Assembly (NCBI RefSeq): GCF_037974265.1
Contig: NZ_CP150233.1
Location: 1,364,001-1,428,000, forward strand
Length of the DNA: 64,000 nt
Direction of reading: 5' to 3'
From: Paenibacillus sp. FSL R5-0623
GTDB lineage: Bacteria > Bacillota > Bacilli > Paenibacillales > Paenibacillaceae
Shown: in pieces, positions 35,028 through 44,345 of the stretch
How the letters are laid out: every line of letters starts with the position of its first letter
Numbering within the stretch: the first letter of the stretch is position 1
Position numbers and translations under genes: made by a program
Notes under the pieces: generated by a model
Database searches by the model: none
Told to the model about the DNA's origin: nothing
Seen by the model: the letters and a program-made list of their open reading frames with translations, nothing else

Positions 35028-35110
35028 CTGCGGGATTACGGTAAAATGATTGGTGATGTGCAAAAGTTAAAGAGTTATTCGATCTTTTAGTTAAAATAAC
35101 CGCCTACGTA

Positions 35111-35140
35111 TTGACACCCAATTTTCCCATATGTTATATA
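35111..35140 (+). promoter_or_regulatory. SigA-type promoter of htpG
   Basis: TTGACA (35111-35116) and TATATA (35135-35140), or TTATAT with 17 nt spacing, form a strong vegetative promoter. The expected start of transcription falls just before or in the CIRCE element at 35152, the standard geometry for HrcA repression. Confidence 0.75.
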
Positions 35141-35151
35141 AAAGGAAGGGT

Positions 35152-35178
35152 TTAGCACTCCGATCATTAGAGTGCTAA
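35152..35178 (+). promoter_or_regulatory. CIRCE operator (HrcA binding site)
   Basis: TTAGCACTC, 9 nt, GAGTGCTAA is a perfect match to the CIRCE consensus. HrcA represses class I heat-shock genes through this element. The next gene on this strand is htpG, about 510 nt downstream, separated by a leader with the structured repeat copy C. In Bacillus subtilis htpG is not a CIRCE gene. Confidence 0.93.
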
Positions 35179-35362
35179 CAAATGATGTTTTTAGTACACG
35201 ATTACATATGGAATGATTTTGTTTTGGGAAATAGATATTGAACCTGAGTAGAACATGCGAAGCCAAGGTATGCAACAGACTTGAAGCTGCATTCCACGTC
35301 TAGGAGATATCACTTCATTGATGTGCTCTATCCTAAGAAATCAGTCGCTGATCAGATGCAAA

Positions 35363-35499
35363 AGTAGTGCAGGGGACGAAATCGATTTGGAGGAAGCGGA
35401 GCGTTCGCCTTTATCACCGTATTTCTCCCTTTTAAAAAAGGGAATCAAAGAAATCTGGGGATAACAGCGATCCGAAAAACGATTCGTAACCGGAACGGC
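35363..35499 (+). repeat. Structured dispersed repeat, copy C
   Basis: This copy has AGTAGTG, GGGGACGAAATCGATT, GAAGCGGAGCGTTCGCC, a hairpin with arms TTATCACCGTATTTCT (35411-35426) and AGAAATCTGGGGATAA (35449-35464) plus an inner CCCTTT/AAAGGG pair, and the tail CAGCGATCCGAAAAACGATT with CCGGAACGG. It lies in the htpG leader, 188 nt before the start codon. Confidence 0.87.
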
Positions 35500-35686
35500 T
35501 ACATTGCAGAACGTCATGTATTCATGCATTTTAAAGATTAGCCAATCTATTGGATCTGATGATCAAGCGTTTAAGCTCCGATTGATTTTCTGGCACCCGT
35601 ATGTTTTGCATGGAAAACTCAAGGAGTTACTTTCTATTTTCAATCAAATCATTCGATATCCCAATTTGAAAGGAGTCCAACCACTC

Positions 35687-37567
35687 ATGGCTAAAAAAGA
35701 ATTCCAGGCAGAATCCAAGCGTTTGCTGGATATGATGATCAACTCCATTTACACCCAAAGAGAAATCTTTTTGAGAGAATTGATCTCCAACTCCAGTGAC
35801 GCCATTGATAAAATTTATTACAGAGCACTTACGGACGATGCGCTCGTTTTCAACAAAGAGGACTACTTCATCAAGCTCACAATCGACAAAGAAAACCGCA
35901 CGCTCACACTGACGGATACCGGAATCGGGATGACGCAGGAAGAGCTGGAGAACAACCTGGGGGTTATCGCGAAGAGTGGTTCCCTGGCGTTCAAGAAAGA
36001 AAATGAAGCAAAAGACGGCCACAACATCATTGGACAATTCGGTGTTGGTTTCTACTCGGCATTTATGGTGGCGGACAAGCTGACCGTAACAAGTAAAACG
36101 CTGGGCAGCGACGAAGCTTGGAAATGGGAGTCCGAAGGCGCGGATGGTTACACAATCACACCAGCTGAGAAAGATTCCGTAGGTACAGAGATCGTCCTGA
36201 CGATCAAAGAAAACACCGAAGAAGATTCGTATGACGAATTTTTGGAAGAGTACCGCCTGAGATCCATCATCAAGAAATACTCCGACTTCATTCGCTACCC
36301 AATCAAGATGGATGTAACGGGTCAACGTCCAAAAGAGGGCACGGAGAACGAGTTCGAGGAATACCAAGAAGAACAAACCGTGAACAGCATGGTGCCGATC
36401 TGGCGTAAAAATAAAAGCGAATTGACCGAAGAAGACTACAATAACTTCTACATGGAAAAACGCTACGGTTTTGACAAACCGCTCAAACACCTGCATATCA
36501 GCGCAGATGGCGCTGTGGTATACAATGCAATCCTGTTTATTCCGGAGAACACGCCGTTTGACTACTATACTAAAGAGTATGAAAAAGGCCTTGAGCTATA
36601 CTCCAACGGTGTATTGATCATGGATAAATGCGGGGATCTGTTGCCGGATTACTTCGGATTTGTCAAAGGTATGGTGGATTCGGAAGATCTGTCCCTGAAC
36701 ATTTCCCGTGAGATGTTGCAACATGACCGTCAGCTTAGCCTGATCGCGAAGAACATCAAGAACAAAATCAAGAGCCAACTGCAAAGCCTGCTGAAGGACG
36801 AGCGTGAGAACTACGAGAAGTTCTACCAAGCGTTTGGTCGTCAATTGAAATATGGTGTATACAGCGACTATGGTTTGAATAAGGATACATTGCAGGATCT
36901 GCTGTTGTTCACGTCTTCCAAAGAGAGCAAACTCGTGAGCCTGGACGAATACGTCTCCAGAATGCCGGAAGATCAGAAGTACATCTATTATGCATCCGGT
37001 GAATCAATTAGCCGTATTGAGAAGCTGCCACAGATCGAGGGTGTTCTTGAGAAAGGGTACGAAGTATTGTACTTTACCGATGACATCGACGAGTTTGCAA
37101 TCAAGATGATCACGAACTACAAGGAGAAAGAATTCAAATCCATCTCCAGTGGTGACCTGGGTATCGAAGATAGCGCGGACAAAGAAGAAACGGACGCTCA
37201 GGACAATGACAACAAAGAGTTGTTTGAAGCGATGCAAGCTCAATTGGCTGGTAAAGTCAAAGCGGTTAAAGCTTCTAAACGTCTCAGAAGCCACCCGGTA
37301 TGTTTGTCCACTGAAGGTGATCTGACGATTGAGATGGAGAAAATCCTGAAAGCTATGCCGAACAGCGAAAACGTACAAGCCGACAAAGTGCTGGAAATCA
37401 ACGTGAATCATGATGTCTTCAAATCGTTGAAAGACGCTTTCGCGCAGGATCAGGAAAAACTAAACCTTTACACAAGCCTGTTGTACCATCAGGCATTGCT
37501 AATCGAAGGATTGCCAATTCAGGACCCAGTAGAGTTCACTAACGATATCTGTAAGGTTATGGTGTAA
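35687..37567 (+). CDS. htpG: Molecular chaperone HtpG (Hsp90)
   Basis: The 626-residue product starts [20 protein letters not shown] and has the GHKL ATPase motifs of Hsp90: [19 protein letters not shown] and [12 protein letters not shown]. The middle and C-terminal dimerisation domains are complete, and length is normal. It is a cytosolic ATP-dependent folding chaperone. ATG 35687 follows GAAAGGAGTCC; longer in-frame extension upstream is not protein-like. Transcription probably starts at the CIRCE-controlled promoter (35111), giving a leader of about 530 nt. Structured repeat copies C and D flank the gene as direct repeats. Confidence 0.97.
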   Translation: MAKKEFQAESKRLLDMMINSIYTQREIFLRELISNSSDAIDKIYYRALTDDALVFNKEDYFIKLTIDKENRTLTLTDTGIGMTQEELENNLGVIAKSGSLAFKKENEAKDGHNIIGQFGVGFYSAFMVADKLTVTSKTLGSDEAWKWESEGADGYTITPAEKDSVGTEIVLTIKENTEEDSYDEFLEEYRLRSIIKKYSDFIRYPIKMDVTGQRPKEGTENEFEEYQEEQTVNSMVPIWRKNKSELTEEDYNNFYMEKRYGFDKPLKHLHISADGAVVYNAILFIPENTPFDYYTKEYEKGLELYSNGVLIMDKCGDLLPDYFGFVKGMVDSEDLSLNISREMLQHDRQLSLIAKNIKNKIKSQLQSLLKDERENYEKFYQAFGRQLKYGVYSDYGLNKDTLQDLLLFTSSKESKLVSLDEYVSRMPEDQKYIYYASGESISRIEKLPQIEGVLEKGYEVLYFTDDIDEFAIKMITNYKEKEFKSISSGDLGIEDSADKEETDAQDNDNKELFEAMQAQLAGKVKAVKASKRLRSHPVCLSTEGDLTIEMEKILKAMPNSENVQADKVLEINVNHDVFKSLKDAFAQDQEKLNLYTSLLYHQALLIEGLPIQDPVEFTNDICKVMV

Positions 37568-37592
37568 TACCTTTGCACCCACCATCTCCACC

Positions 37593-37625
37593 CCGACAGG
37601 GCGTTTCAGTCCTGTCGGTTTTTTT
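37593..37625 (+). terminator. htpG terminator
   Basis: CCGACAGG (37593-37600) pairs perfectly with CCTGTCGG (37611-37618) around a 10-nt loop and is followed by a run of seven or more T. Confidence 0.9.
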
Positions 37626-37782
37626 GTTTTTACCCACAACGGGGTGGGAGCGGGGGAGACAGACCATCATTGCAGCGATGGATGAACATCGTAATGAAAT
37701 TCTTTAGCCTTTCAAAGTTTTGAAGAATTCCCCCTTTATAGGGAATGTGATGTCATTTAGATTTGGTGTGAAAACAGCAAAA

Positions 37783-37917
37783 AGTAGTGAAGGGGACGGA
37801 ATCGATTCTGAAGAAGCGAAGCGTTCGCCTTTATTCCCGAATTTCTCCCTTTTTAAAGGGAATCAAAGAAATTTGGGAATAACAGCGATCATAAGAACGA
37901 TCCGTAACCGTAACGGC
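37783..37917 (+). repeat. Structured dispersed repeat, copy D
   Basis: The copy reads AGTAGTGAAGGGGACGGAAT, CGATTCTGAAGAAGCGAAGC, GTTCGCC and a hairpin with arms TTATTCCCGAATTTCT (37831-37846) and AGAAATTTGGGAATAA (37868-37883), with an inner CCCTTT/AAAGGG. It ends CAGCGATCATAAGAACGATC and CCGTAACCGTAACGG. It lies 239 nt upstream of the dGTPase start in an otherwise gene-free interval. Confidence 0.87.
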
Positions 37918-38155
37918 CACACAAACTGTATAAGTCACTTTTTTCATCATTAGTCACGATAGTGTGAGTTCAATATGAATCATTGTCATTTAGATGCACG
38001 GATGATAGTCTGGCAGGGTATAATAAGAGAAGATGACTGTTCATCACAAGTTGATGTAAGAAGAGATGACAATCACAGACAGGTTTTACTTTTCGAAACC
38101 ACAGATGTTGTGTATAATCACTCAAAATAGAGACAGTCGGCTAGGAGTGATCCCC

Positions 38156-39571
38156 ATGCAATGGAACGATCTGAGAGAACATAGACAATATCCTGAATTA
38201 ACCAAATTGGATGGATCTCGTGCAGCGTATGAACGGGACTATTCGAGACTCATTCATTCACCGACCTTCCGTCGGTTACAGGGCAAATCGCAGGTGTTTG
38301 GCGCAGGAACGGGTGATTATTATCGTACTCGTTTGACCCATTCCCTGGAGGTGGCACAGATTGCCCGAGAGGCTGCCCGAAGCCTAATTCGCCGTTTTCC
38401 CGAGGTGGACTGGGACCGCGCGGACAACCCCGGCCTTATTATTGATTCAGAAGTGGTGGAGTGCGCTGCAATCGCACATGATTTTGGTCACCCGCCGTTT
38501 GGACATAAAGGTGAAGAAGTATTAGATGGCATTCTGGATGACCTCATCAACACCGAGGCTAAGAAAATCATGAAAAAAAGCCGCAGCGCCAAAGTTCCCA
38601 AGGTCGAGTCTGAAGTCCGTGCCGAGTTAAAACGGAAATACGAGCATTTTGAAGGCAATGCGCACAACTTCCGTCTCATTATGCACTTGGAGAAACGTGA
38701 AGATATCGATGGACTGAATCTGTCTGATGCGGTATTACTAGGAATAAACAAGTATCCGTACCCTGGGACAGAGAGCAAAAAAGGCATGTATCATCATGAG
38801 TGGCAATATATTCGGGAGATCCGTGATCGCTGGAACGTACCGGCAGGTAAGAAGACGCTGGAAGCACAGTTGATGGACCTCTGCGACGATATTGCGTACT
38901 CCTCACATGATCTGGAGGATGGCATCAAAGCAGGCAAAATTGAAGTACATGAGCATTTCCTGCAAGATCCGCATGTGAATCGACTGATTGTGGATAAGAT
39001 TACAACGCTGGAGGATCTGTTCTGGAACGGGTGGACTCGAGAAGCGATTGGGCAAAAGGTAGAAGAGGTTCTCGCTTCGTTCCTGCGTATCTGGAATGAG
39101 AAGATGCCGTTCTGCGAGCATGATTACTCGCGTACCCGCCGTGAAGTGAAAGCCTACTGGGTGAGCTTTTTTGTAGGCAGCCTGGGCGTTATTGACGACG
39201 GTGACTGGAAGAAGGTAACTTTTGTCCGTGAAGGGGCTGAAGACCTTGATATGCTGCGTACGGTGAGTGTGCTCAAGAGTTTTGCCTGGGTAACCATGAT
39301 TCGTGACCTGCGTGTGCAGCGGCTACAGAAGCGCAGTGAGTGGATGATTAAGCGATTATGGGATGCATTCCTCGATCCGGAAACGTCCAAATCCATTATT
39401 CCATCCGACTGGCTGCAGCGGTATGAGAAGGATCAAGCCAAAGCCCAGCCAATCTGGACTTGGGAACACATGGTGATCGATTATATCGCAGGAATGACAG
39501 ATGCATTTGCCGAGAAAATATATAATGAACTCTACGGTCTAAAGGTGGGTTCGATCTACGATCTGGATTAA
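38156..39571 (+). CDS. dgt: Deoxyguanosinetriphosphate triphosphohydrolase family protein (dGTPase)
   Basis: The 471-residue HD-domain enzyme hydrolyses dNTPs to nucleosides and triphosphate. Visible motifs are the N-terminal YSRLIHSPTFRRLQGKSQVF, RLTHSLEVAQIAR, the HD metal site AIAHDFGHPPFGHKGE and later DLCDDIAYSSHDLEDG. Length and motifs match the long dgt type. ATG 38156 follows CTAGGAGTG; the in-frame upstream start at 38066 would place a promoter-like region inside the gene. It is transcribed alone, with the flavin enzyme gene 20-30 nt downstream likely co-transcribed. Confidence 0.88.
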   Translation: MQWNDLREHRQYPELTKLDGSRAAYERDYSRLIHSPTFRRLQGKSQVFGAGTGDYYRTRLTHSLEVAQIAREAARSLIRRFPEVDWDRADNPGLIIDSEVVECAAIAHDFGHPPFGHKGEEVLDGILDDLINTEAKKIMKKSRSAKVPKVESEVRAELKRKYEHFEGNAHNFRLIMHLEKREDIDGLNLSDAVLLGINKYPYPGTESKKGMYHHEWQYIREIRDRWNVPAGKKTLEAQLMDLCDDIAYSSHDLEDGIKAGKIEVHEHFLQDPHVNRLIVDKITTLEDLFWNGWTREAIGQKVEEVLASFLRIWNEKMPFCEHDYSRTRREVKAYWVSFFVGSLGVIDDGDWKKVTFVREGAEDLDMLRTVSVLKSFAWVTMIRDLRVQRLQKRSEWMIKRLWDAFLDPETSKSIIPSDWLQRYEKDQAKAQPIWTWEHMVIDYIAGMTDAFAEKIYNELYGLKVGSIYDLD

Positions 39572-39601
39572 AATTAACCGATATAAAGGGAGATGAGACG
39601 C

Positions 39602-40615
39602 GTGGCTAAGCGAATGAGTGAGACGTTCAGTCTGGGCGTACTTGACCTTGTTCCAAGGTTGAACGATGCCACAGCGGAACAGGCGCTTCAACAATCGGTG
39701 ACACTTGCGCAACATGCCGAGGCTTGGGGATACGCCCGATACTGGACGTCAGAGCATCATGATATGGCTGAACTGGCATCGGCCTCTCCCGAAGTACTCT
39801 TATCGCACATCGGAGCAAGGACAACAACGATCCAACTTGGCTCTGGTGCGGTCTTGTTGCCACACTACAGCCCACTCAAGGTTGCGGAGTCGTTCCGCCT
39901 GTTGGCTGCGCTCTATCCGGGGCGCATTGAGCTTGGGCTCGGACGTGCTCCTGGCGGTGGACCTCATGCCACGATGGCACTCAGTGGCAATTACTTGCAG
40001 CATGTGTCCAAGCTGCCTGAATCACTCGCAGCACTCACAGAACTGCTCGAAGACCGCTACATGTACGAGGATCATCCCGTGACAGCTCGTCCGATTCCCA
40101 GGCTTCCGTTATCACTCTGGATGTTGGGAACTAACGTGAAGAGTGCAGAATTTGCGGCACGGTTTGGCATGGGATATGTCTTTGGTCAGTTCATGAGTGA
40201 TGCCGATGGTACAGAGGCTGTAAGGCGATACCGAGAAGGATTTGTTCCTAGTGCAACGATGAAGGAGCCCGAGGTTATGGTGGCAGTCAGCGTATTATGT
40301 GCCGAGTCAGAGACGGATGCTATGGCCTGGAGCCGTGACATGGCCGAAAGACGCGTAAATGGGAAAGAACGTTCAACCGAGCCGAATTCAAGTGGTATCG
40401 CGGTCTCTAACACGAATGATGAAGCCGTTAGTGATCAAAATGCATCGGTACGGCACTATGCAGGTACACCTGAGCAGGTATGGGCTCGATTGCAACAGGT
40501 GAGTCGCAGGCTGGATACGAAGAGGTTGCTTCTGGTTTCGGCAGGACCAGATTATGAACGCAGATTGGATTCATATCGATTGCTGGCTGAGCATGTGACA
40601 GCAATACTGAACTAG
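39602..40615 (+). CDS. LLM-class flavin-dependent oxidoreductase
   Basis: The 337-residue luciferase-like protein has the family signatures LGVLDLVPRLNDATAEQALQ, YARYWTSEHHDMAELASASP and RIELGLGRAPGG, a TIM-barrel FMN or F420 binding enzyme group of mostly unknown substrates. GTG 39602 is chosen because AAGGGAGATGAG is well spaced; ATG 39593 sits too close to it and ATG 39614 too far. It probably shares a transcript with dgt. A possible 30-residue linker with NSSGIAVSNTNDEA (about 258-280) is more variable than usual. Confidence 0.85.
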   Translation: MAKRMSETFSLGVLDLVPRLNDATAEQALQQSVTLAQHAEAWGYARYWTSEHHDMAELASASPEVLLSHIGARTTTIQLGSGAVLLPHYSPLKVAESFRLLAALYPGRIELGLGRAPGGGPHATMALSGNYLQHVSKLPESLAALTELLEDRYMYEDHPVTARPIPRLPLSLWMLGTNVKSAEFAARFGMGYVFGQFMSDADGTEAVRRYREGFVPSATMKEPEVMVAVSVLCAESETDAMAWSRDMAERRVNGKERSTEPNSSGIAVSNTNDEAVSDQNASVRHYAGTPEQVWARLQQVSRRLDTKRLLLVSAGPDYERRLDSYRLLAEHVTAILN

Positions 40616-40652
40616 GCTGATCGCTTTATGACGGTAGCCGTTGAAATCCGAA

Positions 40653-40707
40653 CAAACCGAAGAGCTGCAGATCGGGACATTACCGTATGCTGCAGCTCTT
40701 CGGTTTG
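40653..40707 (+). terminator. Perfect 18-bp inverted repeat after the oxidoreductase
   Basis: Bases 40653-40670 (CAAACCGAAGAGCTGCAG) pair perfectly with 40690-40707 around a 19-nt loop. Only a weak T-tract follows (GACTTTGTC), so it may be a terminator or an RNA-stabilising hairpin. Confidence 0.6.
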
Positions 40708-40776
40708 GACTTTGTCAAAATTCAACAATCTTTTACAAAATCAAGCATTATAATGACAAAATAATGTTATAATACT

Positions 40777-40805
40777 TTACGTCTATTTTCCTACCGATAT
40801 AATAT
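40777..40805 (+). promoter_or_regulatory. Putative chemoreceptor promoter (SigD-like -10)
   Basis: ACCGATAT at 40793-40800 matches seven of eight bases of the SigD -10 consensus GCCGATAT, used for motility and chemotaxis genes. The -35 side is weak. Overlapping it, TTTACG and TATAAT (40799-40804) with 16 nt spacing could serve SigA. Confidence 0.4.
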
Positions 40806-40846
40806 AGATAAGTTCTTTTGAGAAGAGTCAAAAGAAGGGGAAAACA

Positions 40847-40963
40847 ATGACAAACGCACCTGTATTCGGGATGACCGAAGAGGTCAAGGGGGAAATCATA
40901 TGTTCAGCAGATTTAAGATCAAGAGTATCGGTCTGCGTATCAGCATCGCGTTCTACTTGTTAA
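40847..40963 (+). CDS. Small upstream frame overlapping the chemoreceptor start
   Basis: A 38-codon frame starts at ATG 40847 behind AAGAAGGGGAAAAC, a strong ribosome-binding site, and runs over the chemoreceptor start in another frame to TAA at 40961-40963. The peptide ([20 protein letters not shown]...) has no recognised family. It may be a leader whose translation couples or limits chemoreceptor synthesis, or a chance frame. Confidence 0.3.
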   Translation: MTNAPVFGMTEEVKGEIICSADLRSRVSVCVSASRSTC

Positions 40964-42612
40964 TCCTCTGTTTAATTGTTTTGAGTGTCACGATTGTCAC
41001 CCGGATGAATTCAATCGAAACCAATACCAATGAAATTACGAACAATTGGATGCCATCAATCCAGCAAATTAACCGGTTAAATTATACCACAGAGCATGTC
41101 CTGTCACTAAGTTATCGCCACTTTGACGCGGAAGAGACAGACAAGGCATTTTTGTCAGAAGAGCGTACCAAGTATATTCGTGAAACGACGCAGGCGATTA
41201 AAATCTATGATCAGCAGGAGAAGTCTGCGGATGAGCTCGAACATTGGACAGCGTTCAAGAACAAATGGGAATCGTATCTCAAGATTAATACGCAAGCGAT
41301 CAAGTTGAGTGATGAGGGGCAGACACAGCTGGCGAAGGAAGTAGCTGATAAAGGTGCTGATTCCTTTGACACCATGCAAGTCGATCTCGAGTATCTTGTG
41401 GAATACAATCAGGAACAGTCCAATCTTGCGGCTGCCCAAACGATCAGATCGGTACAGGATGGTAGATTAATCATCATTATCGGTGTTCTTGTCATGATTG
41501 CCATTACAGCGATCAGCATTCCGATTATTCGTTCACAGGTCGTGAAACCACTGCTGCGTGTCATTAGTGCGGTGAAACTGATTGCAGAAGGCCAATTGAA
41601 TGTTCAGGACATACATACCAAACATGAGGATGAAGTCGGTGTTCTGGCCAAAGCGGTGAATGACATGAAAGGTAACCTGACTTCCATGGTTCTGAGCGTC
41701 AGACGAATTGCGGAAGCTGTTAATCTACAAAGTGGGGAACTGGCAATATCCTCAGAAGAGGTTAAGATTGGTAGTCGCCAGATTGCTGTGACAATGGAAG
41801 AGTCAGCCAAGGCCGCAGAGAGCCAGGCAGAGACAGCCGTGGAATCAGCCCGTACGGTTGAAGTGTTGAATGATCACATTCAGAATCATACGGAACAAGG
41901 CAGCCAGCTGCGCGTCATGTCGGATCTTGTACTGGAACAAGGGCTGAATGGTCGCAAGGCGATGGAACAGTCGGTGCAGCAGATGCAACAGATTTCCGGT
42001 TCGGTCTCGGCTTCCATGAACAAGATGGAACGGTTGAATCGTAAAAATGAAGATATTTCCAAGCTGGTTCAGGTCATTCATGACATTGCACGCCAAACCA
42101 ATCTGCTGGCATTAAATGCCTCCATTGAGGCAGCACGTGCGGGAGAGAGTGGACGCGGATTCGCTGTAGTGGCATCAGAAGTGCGGAAGTTATCTGAGGC
42201 TGTGCAGACTTCGGTCGAAGAGATCACGGTGATTACCGAGGATATTCAGCAGGAGTCACAAGGGGTGGTTGCGGAATTACGTACGAACGTTCAGGAGACC
42301 GAACTGGGTCAGGAACATGTGCTTACTTCAGGTCAACTCTTCCGTACAATTAATGAATCTGTAGAAGGCATGGTGGGTGTCATCGGCACTATGACAGATG
42401 GTCTCGTAGGCATGCAGGAAGCAAGCGGAAGAATGAATGATTTCAGTCAGCAGATTTCCGCTGTTTCGGAACAATCGGCAGCGAGTGTGGAAGAAGTTTC
42501 TGCATCGGCGGAAGAGCAGGTAAGTTCCATGGAAACGATTAGCGGCAACATTCAAAGTCTGAAAGAATTATCGGAAGATTTGCTTACATCCATTGAAAAA
42601 TTAAAAATATAA
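40900..42612 (+). CDS. Methyl-accepting chemotaxis protein
   Basis: The 570-residue chemoreceptor has an N-terminal membrane helix (about 12-32), a four-helix-bundle ligand domain outside (about 35-190), a second membrane helix (about 191-212), a HAMP domain (about 213-265) and a cytoplasmic signalling domain with the conserved hairpin tip ([33 protein letters not shown]). It signals to CheA/CheW at the cell pole. AAGGGGGAAATC precedes ATG 40900. The IS insertion begins 84 nt after its stop codon and leaves the gene intact. Confidence 0.96.
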   Translation: MFSRFKIKSIGLRISIAFYLLILCLIVLSVTIVTRMNSIETNTNEITNNWMPSIQQINRLNYTTEHVLSLSYRHFDAEETDKAFLSEERTKYIRETTQAIKIYDQQEKSADELEHWTAFKNKWESYLKINTQAIKLSDEGQTQLAKEVADKGADSFDTMQVDLEYLVEYNQEQSNLAAAQTIRSVQDGRLIIIIGVLVMIAITAISIPIIRSQVVKPLLRVISAVKLIAEGQLNVQDIHTKHEDEVGVLAKAVNDMKGNLTSMVLSVRRIAEAVNLQSGELAISSEEVKIGSRQIAVTMEESAKAAESQAETAVESARTVEVLNDHIQNHTEQGSQLRVMSDLVLEQGLNGRKAMEQSVQQMQQISGSVSASMNKMERLNRKNEDISKLVQVIHDIARQTNLLALNASIEAARAGESGRGFAVVASEVRKLSEAVQTSVEEITVITEDIQQESQGVVAELRTNVQETELGQEHVLTSGQLFRTINESVEGMVGVIGTMTDGLVGMQEASGRMNDFSQQISAVSEQSAASVEEVSASAEEQVSSMETISGNIQSLKELSEDLLTSIEKLKI

Positions 42613-42790
42613 CCTTCTCCTTATAATAGAAGAAGCTGAAATCACGCAGGTGGCGATTAGTGAGAGTCTCAAAATAAAGTAAGGCGTTCCTCAACTAAAA
42701 TGTACCCTATAAGATGGACACTTTAAAAAAGGTCATCTTGTAGGGTCTTTTTGTGTACAATGAATAAAAAAACGAGCGGTGGTCAAGCGA

Positions 42791-43216
42791 ATGTCAAAAA
42801 AACACTTTACAACTCAAGAGCAAGATCAGTTAAGAAGAAATCCCTATGTGAAAAATGTCAGTGCTAAAGCTATTACGTACACGGATGCGTTCAAAGAACG
42901 ATTTATTCAAGAATACAGTCAAGGTACGCTTCCCCGTGAGATTTTTCAGGAAGCAGGCTTTCCCCTTGACGTCTTGGGTGCTACCCGGATTCGAAAGGCT
43001 TCCAATCGATGGCGTATGGCTTTTCAAGAACAAGGACCTACTGGATTAACTGACGGTAGAAAACACGCCTCAGGCCGTCCGCTGACCCGTGAATTAAGTC
43101 TTGAAGAAAAATATGCCCGTTTGGAAGCGAAAATGAAATGGCTTGAAGCGGAGAATGAATTCTTAAAAAAGCTCGATCAACTCGAAAGGCAGATGAGAAA
43201 AAAGACATCCAACTAA
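42791..43216 (+). CDS. IS3-family transposase OrfA
   Basis: The 141-residue OrfA has a helix-turn-helix DNA-binding region (about 30-80; YTDAFKERFIQEYSQG) and a leucine-zipper-like coiled coil near the end (ARLEAKMKWLEAENEFLKKL). It binds the element ends and can inhibit transposition alone. A slippery A AAA AAG heptamer at 43165-43171 lies in the coiled coil; slippage by -1 makes the OrfAB transposase. ATG 42791 is used because it opens the conserved part. Confidence 0.9.
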   Translation: MSKKHFTTQEQDQLRRNPYVKNVSAKAITYTDAFKERFIQEYSQGTLPREIFQEAGFPLDVLGATRIRKASNRWRMAFQEQGPTGLTDGRKHASGRPLTRELSLEEKYARLEAKMKWLEAENEFLKKLDQLERQMRKKTSN

Positions 43217-43248
43217 GTACGCGGCAAAAATTCGAACTGATTCAACAG

Positions 43249-44118
43249 ATGATGCATACATACCCTTTCCAACGCAAGGTGCATGTTCTTTGTGAAATTG
43301 CTGGAGTTTCACGTTCGGGCTATTACCAATATTGTAGCAAAGATGCTCGGTTACATCGTCAAAATCAGGAACAAGACGATCAGAAAGTAAAAGCAATCGT
43401 TCTGAAAGCCTACCATTACCGTGGAAGAAAGAAAGGTGCCCGTCAAATCAAAATGACGCTGGAGCTCCACTATGGAGTCACATACAATCTCAAGCGAATT
43501 CGTCGTGTCATGCAAAAGTACAACATCGTTTGTCCGATTCGCAAAGCGAATCCCGCACGTCGTATGGCCAAGGCCACCCAAGAGCATCGAACCTGTCCTA
43601 ACACGTTAAATCGAGCTTTTAAGCAAGGGATTGCAGGTAAGGTACTATTAACAGACATCACGTATTTAACGTATGGGAAAAATAAGCGAGCCTACCTATC
43701 GACCATTAAAGATGCTGAAAGTAATGAGATTTTAGCTTATGAAGTCTCTGCTTCACTCGGTTTGGACATTGCGATGGAGACGTTGAAACAACTCAAAAAG
43801 CATCGTCATCTCACCTCGAATGCGTTGATTCATTCGGATCAAGGATTTCACTATACGAACCCAAAGTTTCAAAAGCTTGTGAAGAACATGGGGCTAGGTC
43901 AATCCATGTCGCGTCGAGGAAACTGTTGGGACAATGCTCCACAAGAATCCTTCTTTGGGCATTTTAAAGATGAAACGAATTTCAAAACATGTATGACCCT
44001 GGAAGAGGTTAAGCAAGAAGTGAAAAGCTACATGATCTATTACAATCATTATCGAGGTCAATGGAACTTAAACAAGCTGCCGCCTGCGCGATACAGACAG
44101 CAGCTTGAAGCAGCCTAA
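43249..44118 (+). CDS. IS3-family transposase OrfB (DDE catalytic domain)
   Basis: The 289-residue frame has the catalytic triad of the rve integrase core: D in LLTDITYL, D in IHSDQGFHY and E in NAPQESFFGHFK. The HTH_21 region lies near KKGARQIKMTL. The frame is open without stop from 43171, where the -1 shift from OrfA enters, so the active product is the OrfAB fusion of about 443 residues. All three acidic residues are intact, so the element may be mobile. Confidence 0.93.
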   Translation: MMHTYPFQRKVHVLCEIAGVSRSGYYQYCSKDARLHRQNQEQDDQKVKAIVLKAYHYRGRKKGARQIKMTLELHYGVTYNLKRIRRVMQKYNIVCPIRKANPARRMAKATQEHRTCPNTLNRAFKQGIAGKVLLTDITYLTYGKNKRAYLSTIKDAESNEILAYEVSASLGLDIAMETLKQLKKHRHLTSNALIHSDQGFHYTNPKFQKLVKNMGLGQSMSRRGNCWDNAPQESFFGHFKDETNFKTCMTLEEVKQEVKSYMIYYNHYRGQWNLNKLPPARYRQQLEAA

Positions 44119-44345
44119 CCTTTTTTAATTTGTCCTTTACAAGGGGTACATTTTAAACAATGGGAACACCTTATTTTTTTTCTTTCCAAATAGATACGTG
44201 CAAGGAAAAGGATAGTTGTCTAGGAGCCTAACATTGTATACAATGACTACCTGAAGCAAACGTATGATTCGTATTTGATATGTCTTCAATGAGCTTACTG
44301 TTTATATAGAAGAAACATGATTAATGAAGGAAGGAGAGGGGGATT

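Larger units (their letters stand above)
42696..44155 (+). mobile_element. IS3-family insertion sequence, intact, about 1460 bp
   Basis: Terminal inverted repeats start TAAAATGTACCC at the left (42696) and end GGGTACATTTTA at the right (44155), with further imperfect matches over about 25 bp. The element is flanked by AAC on both sides (42693-42695 and 44156-44158), a 3-bp target duplication. It contains orfA and orfB joined by a -1 frameshift. It looks complete and recently inserted. Confidence 0.92.

Noticed and set aside
34806..35090. 94-codon frame upstream of htpG
   Set aside because: Unlikely composition, no ribosome-binding site, and it runs through a terminator hairpin toward the htpG promoter.
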